Assembly: GCA_019752015.1 (NCBI GenBank)
Contig: JAIEMQ010000010.1
Span: 1-56,026, forward strand
Origin: Cyanobacteriota bacterium
GTDB taxonomy: Bacteria > Acidobacteriota > Vicinamibacteria > Vicinamibacterales > UBA2999
Direction: 5' to 3'
DNA: 56,026 bases
Below are positions 50,291 through 56,026 of this stretch, piece after piece (positions within the stretch are counted from its first letter, which is position 1; every line of letters begins with the position of its first letter). The notes beneath the pieces are model-generated. The model saw nothing but the letters and a program-made list of their open reading frames with translations, did not search any database and had not been told where the DNA came from. A program made the translations under genes and the position numbers.

Positions 50291-51454
50291 CTACCTCTTA
50301 TACCTTTCGAGAATCTCTTTGAGCCGATCGATAGGTAAAGCTTCTGCTTTCCCAAATCGGCTGCTGACCGGCGTCGCCTTCAACAGCGAGTTATAGACGG
50401 CCTCTTCGGTGGCTTCGAGCGCGGCCTGGAACAACGGTGAGACGCCGTCGGTTGGCAGCAGCGTGCGCGCTTGTGTGGTCGATGATCCGAAGCGCGTTCG
50501 CAGATCAGCGGCGGTCGAAAAGGCGATCGCGAAGTCGCCGCTGCCGTTGCTGTACGAAGATCCGGTGCGCGCAAGACCGAAGACCGCGCGGCCGGCGAGC
50601 CGCTTGAGATCGCGCGCGTCGAGCGGCGCATCGGTCGCCACGACGATCATGCACGACCCGTCGCCGTACTCATCCGGGAGCCGGGAGCCGGGAACCGGGA
50701 GCCGCGCAGACGGCCTCGGCTGATACGAGTAACGTCCAAGAATCCTTCCGACGGGCGCGCCACCCATCGTCAACACGCCGCCGTAATTCGATTGCACCAG
50801 CACGCCCACGGTGTAGCCGCCGTAACGCGCATCGAGCTTGCGCGACGAGGTGCCGATGCCGCCTTTCCATCCGAACGCCCGCGTGCCGGTGCCCGCGCCG
50901 ACGCTGCCCTCTTGAGCGGCTCCGGTGCTCGCGGCTTTCAGCGCTTCGACCACATGCTGCGGTCTGACGTGCTGGCCGCGGATGTCGTTCAATCCGCCGT
51001 CGTTGGTTTCGCCGACCAGCGCGTTCACCGATCGCACGTTGTCGTTGCCCGATTGATCGAGCGTCCAGCGGACCAGTCCTTCCATCACCGCGCCGACGCT
51101 CAGCGTGTTCGTGAGGCCGATCGGTGTCTCGATCGTGCCGAGCTCGTCGACCTGTGTCGATCCGGCGAGCTTGCCGAATGCGTTGCCGACGAACACCGCG
51201 CCGGGCACCTTGTCCTGGAACACATTGCCCTGATGCGGAACGATGACGGTGACGCCGGTGCGGATCGAATCACCCTGGTTGAGCGTGGCGTGGCCTACGG
51301 ATACTCCGGCGACGTCGGTGATGGCGTTCTTCGCGCCCGGCTCGAACACGCCCGGCGCCAGCCCGATCTCTCGCGCGCGCGGCCGAGCTTCATTCTGCGC
51401 GAGCGTCGTCACCGCTCCGGCGACCGCGCATACGGCGATGGCAGCCCATTTCAT
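50291..51454 (-). CDS. P1-family (DmpA-like) aminopeptidase, exported
   Basis: The protein has 387 residues from ATG 51454 (MKWAAIAVCAVAGAVTTLAQ, signal peptide); the longer start at 51511 is unlikely. P1 motifs: IGLAPGVFEPGAKNAITDVA, GVSVGHATLNQGDS, TGVTVIVPH, NDIRGQHVRPQHVVEAL, self-cleavage segment GDGSCMIVVATDAPLDAR with nucleophile Ser, then RTGSSYSNGSGDFAIAFSTA. The precursor autocleaves into two chains that hydrolyse N-terminal residues. Inside it, (CCGGGAR)4 at 50674-50704 adds PRPSARLPVPGSRLPDE in frame just before the cleavage segment, which could alter processing. Confidence 0.9.
   Translation of the reverse strand: MKWAAIAVCAVAGAVTTLAQNEARPRAREIGLAPGVFEPGAKNAITDVAGVSVGHATLNQGDSIRTGVTVIVPHQGNVFQDKVPGAVFVGNAFGKLAGSTQVDELGTIETPIGLTNTLSVGAVMEGLVRWTLDQSGNDNVRSVNALVGETNDGGLNDIRGQHVRPQHVVEALKAASTGAAQEGSVGAGTGTRAFGWKGGIGTSSRKLDARYGGYTVGVLVQSNYGGVLTMGGAPVGRILGRYSYQPRPSARLPVPGSRLPDEYGDGSCMIVVATDAPLDARDLKRLAGRAVFGLARTGSSYSNGSGDFAIAFSTAADLRTRFGSSTTQARTLLPTDGVSPLFQAALEATEEAVYNSLLKATPVSSRFGKAEALPIDRLKEILERYKR
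50674..50704. repeat. Heptamer array (CCGGGAR)4 in frame inside the P1 peptidase
   Basis: Units CCGGGAG, CCGGGAG, CCGGGAA, CCGGGAG, plus CCG. On the minus strand it encodes Arg/Leu/Pro/Gly/Ser residues between YSYQPRPSA and DEYGDGSC, without breaking the frame. It has the same unit as at 10121 and 46209. Confidence 0.9.
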
Positions 51455-51486
51455 AAGTGAGGGGCATGATACGATTTTCCGGTCGC

Positions 51487-52491
51487 ATGCGGCAGATTCC
51501 TCTCGACGCAATCACCGACGCCGCCAGGCACGTGTACAAGGCGGCGGTGCGCACGCCGCTCATCAAGCTCGATCTGCCGTTTGCGTCCGCCGCGCCGGCT
51601 CCCGACTTGTCCGCCGAAGCGCGAACCGCGAAGGTGGAGGTGTATCTCAAGCTCGAATCGTTACAGCCGATCGGATCGTTCAAGATCCGCGGTGCGTGGA
51701 ACGCGGTTAGAAAACTATCGCCCGAGCAGATGAAGGACGGCGTGTGGACCGTCAGTGCCGGCAACGCCGCACAGGGTGTGGCCTTCGCGGCGCGCCTGGC
51801 CGGCGTGCCGTGCTCGGTGATGGTGATGGATACCGCGCCGCAAATCAAGCTGCGCGCGATTGAAAAACTCGGCGCGACGATCATCGGGGTAAGCCACGAC
51901 GAGTGCTGGACCACCGTTGAAACGCATGCGTCACCGCGCATGAAGGGCCACTTCGTCCACCCGTTCGACGACGACGATTTCATCGCCGGCAATGCGACGG
52001 CGGGCCTCGAGATCCTCGAAGACCTTCCCGATGTGGACGCGGTTGTTGCCGCATTGGGTGGCGGTGGATTGCTGTCGGGAATCGCCTCGGTGATGCGCGC
52101 GAAAAAACCCGGAGTCAAGGTGTTCGCCGCCGAGCCGGAAACCGCCGCGCCTCTGGAGCTGTCGCTGCGACGTAACGCCCCGAGCTATTTCGACGGCTGG
52201 AAACCGACGTTCGTCGACGGCGCCGGCGGCAAGTCGGTGCTGCCGACCATGTGGCCGCTGCTGAAGGAGCTCGTCGACGGCTCGATCGTGATGCCGCTCG
52301 ACGACATCGCGTCGGCGATGCGCAAGACCGCGGAGCGCGTGCACGTGGTCGCCGAAGGCGCCGCCGGCACCGCGATCGCGGCGGCAATCAGCGGCCGCGC
52401 CGGCACCGGCAAGGTCGTGGCCGTCGTCTCCGGCGGCAACATCGATCTGTCACGCTTCTCTGAACTCGTCCGCGCTCACGCCGCCATCTGA
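51487..52491 (+). CDS. Threonine/serine dehydratase-like PLP enzyme
   Basis: The protein has 334 residues from ATG 51487 (MRQIPLDAITDAARHVYKAA); GTG 51457 and ATG 51466 are possible, and TACGAT at 51470 as -10 would make a leaderless message. Fold-type II PLP enzyme: Lys in GSFKIRGAWNAV (near 66), SAGNAAQGVAFAARLAG, phosphate loop ALGGGGLLSGIAS, C-terminal VVSGGNIDLSRF. It has no C-terminal ACT regulatory domain, so it is the short catabolic/racemase-like form. It could make 2-oxobutyrate for isoleucine, which fits the ilv neighbourhood, or act on serine. It is divergent from the P1 peptidase and 9 nt before glgP. Confidence 0.85.
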   Translation: MRQIPLDAITDAARHVYKAAVRTPLIKLDLPFASAAPAPDLSAEARTAKVEVYLKLESLQPIGSFKIRGAWNAVRKLSPEQMKDGVWTVSAGNAAQGVAFAARLAGVPCSVMVMDTAPQIKLRAIEKLGATIIGVSHDECWTTVETHASPRMKGHFVHPFDDDDFIAGNATAGLEILEDLPDVDAVVAALGGGGLLSGIASVMRAKKPGVKVFAAEPETAAPLELSLRRNAPSYFDGWKPTFVDGAGGKSVLPTMWPLLKELVDGSIVMPLDDIASAMRKTAERVHVVAEGAAGTAIAAAISGRAGTGKVVAVVSGGNIDLSRFSELVRAHAAI

Positions 52492-52500
52492 TTACTCACA

Positions 52501-54669
52501 ATGTCTGAAGAACGTTTTTCGACGGCCGCCCCGTTGCCCGCCCGCCTGCACCGCCTCCACGAGCTGGCGCTCGATCTGTGGTGGAGCTGGGACGATCGCG
52601 CGCGCCAGATCTTCCGCCAGCTCGATTACTCGCTGTGGCGATCGACGGCGCACAACCCGGTGCAGATGCTGCAGAAGATCACGCCGGAGCGGCTGACCGC
52701 CGCCGCGGATGAGCCGACGTTCCTCAAAGCCTACGACGAAGCGATCTTCGGCCTCGATCAGGCACGGACGGTCGCGCATCCCTGGTGGCGCGACCAGCAG
52801 GCGATGCTGGGCAACGGCACCATTGCGTATTTCTCCGCTGAGTTCGCGCTTCATCAGTCGCTGCCGATCTACGCGGGCGGCCTCGGCGTGCTGGCGGGCG
52901 ATCACTGCAAGGAGGCCGCCGACCTCGGCCTGCCGTTCGTCGGCATCGGCTTCATGTATCCGCAGGGCTACTTCCGCCAGCGCATGACCAACGACGGCTG
53001 GCAGGAAGAGCGCTACGAGAAAATCAGCTGGACCGACGCGCCGATCGAAGCGGCGATTACGCCAGATGGCCGTCCTTGCATCACGGCCGTGCCGCTCGGC
53101 GATCGCACGGTGCTCGCCGCGGTGTGGCGCGTACGGCTCGGCCGCGTCCGCCTGTTCCTGCTCGACACCGATCTCGCGGAAAACGCGCCGTGGGATCGCG
53201 AGTTGTCCGCGCGTTTGTATGGCGGCGGCACGGAGACGCGCATCCAGCAGGAAATCATTCTTGGCATCGGCGGCGTGCGCGCGTTGCGGGCGCTTGGCAT
53301 TGCGCCGACGGTGTGGCACCTCAACGAAGGCCACGCCGCTTTCGTCGCGCTGCAGCGGATCAAGGAGATTCTCGAGAAGGGCCGCTCGTTTGACGACGCC
53401 CTCGAAGAGGTCAAGCGATCGACGGTCTTCACCACGCACACGCCGGTGCCTGCTGGTCACGATGCGTTCCCCTTTCACCTGGTCGAGAAACATCTCGCCG
53501 GCACGTGGGGTGAGCTCGGGCAGCACCGCCAGAGCTTCCTGGCGCTCGGCGAATACAACAACGGCAGCGGCTCACTGTTCAACATGACCGCGCTCGCGCT
53601 GCGGACCGCGGGGTTCGTCAACGGCGTCAGCGCGCTGCACGGCGAGGTGACGCGCTCGATGTGGCGGCCGATGTGGCCGGATACGCCGCAGGATCAGATT
53701 CCGGTCCGCAGCATCACCAACGGCGTGCACGTGCCGACGTGGATGGCCGGACCGGTGTTCGCGCTGCTCGATCATCACTTCGGCCCGGGCTGGCTCGATC
53801 ACGTCGACGAAGCCGAATTGTGGGAGCGGCTCAACGACATTCCCGACGCCGAGATCTGGCAGATGCGGCAGTCGCTCCGCAACGATCTGTTCTCGTTCAT
53901 CCGCGAGCGCATGCGGTCGCGCTTCTCGCAGGAGCACGTCGGCCAGAGCCGGATCGTCTCCGCCGGCGCGATGCTCGATCCGGAGGCGTTGACGCTCGGC
54001 TACGCGCGCCGCTTCACCGCCTACAAGCGGCCGGAGATGATCTTCCACGACAGCGATCGGCTGGCGCGGATCCTCGGCCAGATCGATCGGCCGGTGCAGA
54101 TCGTGTTTGCCGGCAAGGCGCATCCCGCCGACGAGCCCGCCAAGCACAACCTGCAGCGCGTCTTCAAACACGCGCTCGATCCGAAGTTCGGCGGCCGCCT
54201 CGCCTTCATCGAGGACTACGACATGCACGTCGCGCATTACCTGGTGCAGGGCTGCGACGTGTGGCTCAACAACCCCCGCAAGCCGCTCGAGGCCAGCGGC
54301 ACCAGCGGCATGAAGGCGTCGCTCAACGGCGTGCCGCACTTGAGCATCGGCGACGGCTGGTGGGCGGAAGGCTACAATGGGCGCAACGGCTGGCTGATCG
54401 AGAGCCACACCAGTCCCGACGATCACGCCGCCACCGACGCGGCCGATGCCAACGCGCTCTACGAGCTGCTCGAGAATGAAGTCGTGCCGGCGTTTTACGA
54501 TCGCGATCGAGGCGGCCGCGGCCTGCCGCGCCGCTGGATCGCCATCGTCCGCGAGGCGATGCGCTCGAACGTGCCCAGATTCTCCACGCGGCGGATGGTG
54601 AAGCAGTACGTGACGGAAATGTACGGGCCCGCTGCGCAGGCCGCGACGATTCCAGATCTCAGATCGTAG
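52501..54669 (+). CDS. glgP: Alpha-glucan (glycogen/maltodextrin) phosphorylase
   Basis: The protein has 722 residues of the shorter bacterial GT35 subfamily with the DUF3417-type N-terminus (LHRLHELALDLWWSWDDRAR, IAYFSAEFALHQSLPIYAGG, LGVLAGDHCKEAADLGLP). The catalytic His/Glu region is VWHLNEGHAAF and VFTTHTPVPAGHD. The PLP-lysine motif is EASGTSGMKASLNG (Lys near 604), and DGWWAEGYNGRNGWLI follows. It releases glucose-1-phosphate from glycogen or maltodextrin. The last codons (IPDLRS, stop) lie in an AGATCTC heptamer array, so the C-terminus is repeat-derived. Confidence 0.94.
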   Translation: MSEERFSTAAPLPARLHRLHELALDLWWSWDDRARQIFRQLDYSLWRSTAHNPVQMLQKITPERLTAAADEPTFLKAYDEAIFGLDQARTVAHPWWRDQQAMLGNGTIAYFSAEFALHQSLPIYAGGLGVLAGDHCKEAADLGLPFVGIGFMYPQGYFRQRMTNDGWQEERYEKISWTDAPIEAAITPDGRPCITAVPLGDRTVLAAVWRVRLGRVRLFLLDTDLAENAPWDRELSARLYGGGTETRIQQEIILGIGGVRALRALGIAPTVWHLNEGHAAFVALQRIKEILEKGRSFDDALEEVKRSTVFTTHTPVPAGHDAFPFHLVEKHLAGTWGELGQHRQSFLALGEYNNGSGSLFNMTALALRTAGFVNGVSALHGEVTRSMWRPMWPDTPQDQIPVRSITNGVHVPTWMAGPVFALLDHHFGPGWLDHVDEAELWERLNDIPDAEIWQMRQSLRNDLFSFIRERMRSRFSQEHVGQSRIVSAGAMLDPEALTLGYARRFTAYKRPEMIFHDSDRLARILGQIDRPVQIVFAGKAHPADEPAKHNLQRVFKHALDPKFGGRLAFIEDYDMHVAHYLVQGCDVWLNNPRKPLEASGTSGMKASLNGVPHLSIGDGWWAEGYNGRNGWLIESHTSPDDHAATDAADANALYELLENEVVPAFYDRDRGGRGLPRRWIAIVREAMRSNVPRFSTRRMVKQYVTEMYGPAAQAATIPDLRS

Positions 54670-54707
54670 ATCTCCGATCAATCTGCGAACTGAGATCTCA
54701 ATTCTGA
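54654..54707. repeat. Two adjoining heptamer arrays spanning two convergent gene ends
   Basis: AGATCTC, AGATCGT, AGATCTC, CGATCAA (54654-54681) is followed, after shifting phase by one base, by AATCTGC, GAACTGA, GATCTCA, ATTCTGA (54680-54707). The first array encodes the glgP C-terminus and stop; the second covers the M28 peptidase stop. Confidence 0.75.
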
Positions 54708-55931
54708 AACCGTCGCAGGCTGGCGAGTGCTTGGTCAGACCATTTGTTCCAGGCTGCAAGCATTGCCAACGAGGCGTGGTTTGCCCGCTCGGTCGCCAGC
54801 CGCGCGTCTCGCGCCGTTGCCATCAACTTCGTCATCGGCGCCACATCCGTCGCATCCGCCGATGCCAGGAACATCGCCGTCGTCGCAACGACGATGCCGA
54901 CATGCTGCATCTCGGTAGCACTCACCTTGTCGATGGTGTCGAGATTGATGTGGTAGTAACGATCGGTGAAGTGCCAGTTGAGCAGCGACGGCACGCCGGC
55001 GCGCATGAACACGGTGTGATCGCTGCCGCCTTCGTACGGATTCGTCCGCACGATCCACTTGCTGTCGCGAGCACGCCGCAACGCCACGCCAAGATGCAGG
55101 TCGTTCAGAAAGCTCCCGCGGACGGACGCGGGATCGACTTTGCTCGCGCCCCAGTCCGAGTGCGGATCCGGCGGCCGCTCCCAAGCCCAGGGGGCTGCTT
55201 CTCGATCAGGCACGTGCCGCCGGTTTTCGCCGTGTCCTCGCCGGTCATGTCCAGCGGCAACATCGCCACGACCCCCTTGACCAGGTCGGCGTGCTGTTTG
55301 ATCCACTGCTCGCTGCCGCGGATTTGGTGGACCCAGAGAAAGGTGATCGTGCGCCCCACCGCAGCACATCCGGACTCTCCGCGGGCCGCGGATACGGCGC
55401 GATGTCGGACGAAATCACGCCGGCCGCTCCACGCTGCCGCACCGCTTGCGCGAAGACCTGGCCGAGCGAGCCGGTGGCAAGTACGACCGCGCCTTTCACG
55501 ACCTTGCCCTCGTAAGCAGCGGCAGAAGTGCCGGCGCCGACGTCAACGAGCGGCAGCGTCACGCCGCCCGCGGGCGTGCTGTGCGAATTGATCGCGAGCG
55601 CGACGCGATGCGTTTCGCGTGACAACAGAATTTCACCGGTTGGACCGCCAAGCCGCAGCGTCCCTTTGGCGTAGTCCCAACCGCCGCCCGAGTTCGCGAA
55701 CGTCTCGTACTTCGGCTGCATCCCGGCGGCCGCGAGCCGATCGAAGATGAATTGCTGCGATCGATCGAACGCCGGATTGCCGGCCAGCCGCCACATCGGC
55801 GCGACGAACGTGACGACGTCCATCGCCACCTTGGCGTCGACGCGAGCCTCCAGTGCGCGGTAGATCGTCTCCGCTCGAGGCGGCAGCGCGCGATCGAGCG
55901 GCGGCAAATGCGGCGCGACTTGCGCATTCAC
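54698..55931 (-). pseudogene. M28-family metallopeptidase with two frameshifts
   Basis: Three frames must be joined: frame 1 (55931-55356) MNAQVAPHLPPLDRALPPRA to SPDVLRWG; frame 2 (about 55355-55195) RTITFLWVHQIRGSEQWIKQ to EKQP; frame 3 (to 54698) WAWERPPDPHSDWG, then GGSDHTVFMRAGVPSLLNWH, YYHINLDTIDKVSA. Together they give a PA-domain M28 aminopeptidase-like protein. Both shifts fit loss of one base from homopolymers: GGGG near 55352 and CCCCC near 55193 (read on the minus strand). Sequencing error is therefore as likely as decay. The frame is open upstream to the window end (GPLVLVPVNAQ could be part of a signal peptide), so the 5' end may be missing. Confidence 0.75.
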
Positions 55932-56026
55932 GGGAACTAGGACTAGGGGCCCAAAATAAGCGCGTTGGCGGCTCGGCGGCTGCCGTGAGTCGCCCTGCGA
56001 TCGCGGCGCGGACCTCGCCTGTCGGG

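Overview
The window is 56 kb of GC-rich chromosome from a Gram-negative bacterium. Gene content suggests an Acidobacteriota member, probably class Vicinamibacteria: a large sortilin/BNR-repeat exported protein, DUF4331, a cytochrome c/copper monooxygenase fusion, an S9 peptidase, many exported proteins, and interspersed GGGARCC heptamers. This placement rests on family recall only. Both window ends cut through open reading frames, so the window may be a whole contig.

Layout. 1-3.4 kb (+): end of an outer-membrane barrel, an alkyltransferase-like DNA-lesion protein, and an ECF sigma / zinc-finger anti-sigma / DUF4097 cassette. 3.5-4.0 kb: a small secreted protein and a strong bidirectional terminator. 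4.0-12.3 kb (-): GGDEF cyclase, mreB, mreC, mreD, mrdA (PBP2), rodA and RNase G, the classical elongation/shape cluster. 12.3-16.5 kb: PpiD-like foldase against SppA protease, then a small membrane protein. 16.4-22.1 kb (-): TPR protein, DUF4331 protein, a PA14-glycosyltransferase fusion and a response regulator. 22.1-27.2 kb (+): a sigma factor gene broken by an in-frame TAG, a 1069-residue zinc-finger/TPR/CHAT-like protein whose CHAT catalytic residues are replaced, and a Tat-exported unknown protein; a 34-bp imperfect inverted repeat surrounds the sigma gene. 27.2-39.8 kb: sortilin-like protein and S9 peptidase (divergent), small proteins, uridine kinase, a UbiB-type kinase, two convergent cardiolipin-synthase paralogues and a truncated copper monooxygenase. 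39.8-41.5 kb: tRNA-Leu(CAG) followed by two 105-bp tandem units that each end in a copy of the tRNA 3' end, then a BrnT/BrnA toxin-antitoxin pair and two tandem zinc-ribbon paralogues (accessory island). 41.5-49.9 kb: a LysR regulator divergent from a tight leuA-leuB-leuC-leuD-ilvB-ilvN-ilvC operon. 49.9-52.5 kb: a small unknown gene on the minus strand preceded by a branched-chain-rich leader peptide and attenuator-like terminator, a P1 peptidase and a threonine-dehydratase-like enzyme. 52.5-56 kb: alpha-glucan phosphorylase and an M28 peptidase with two frameshifts.

How the genes work together. The mre/mrd/rodA cluster builds the lateral wall. The leu/ilv operon makes leucine and valine precursors, but LeuA lacks its feedback domain and IlvN is reduced to one ACT domain, so control may be mainly transcriptional.

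The most unusual signals are: (i) 28-nt arrays of four heptamers, with a different heptamer at different loci, at gene ends, in spacers and in frame inside genes; (ii) three contiguous perfect hairpins inserted in frame in ilvB, with related palindromes at other gene ends; (iii) the sigma / anti-sigma-TPR-pseudoCHAT / Tat-protein module; (iv) the repeated tRNA-Leu 3' ends.
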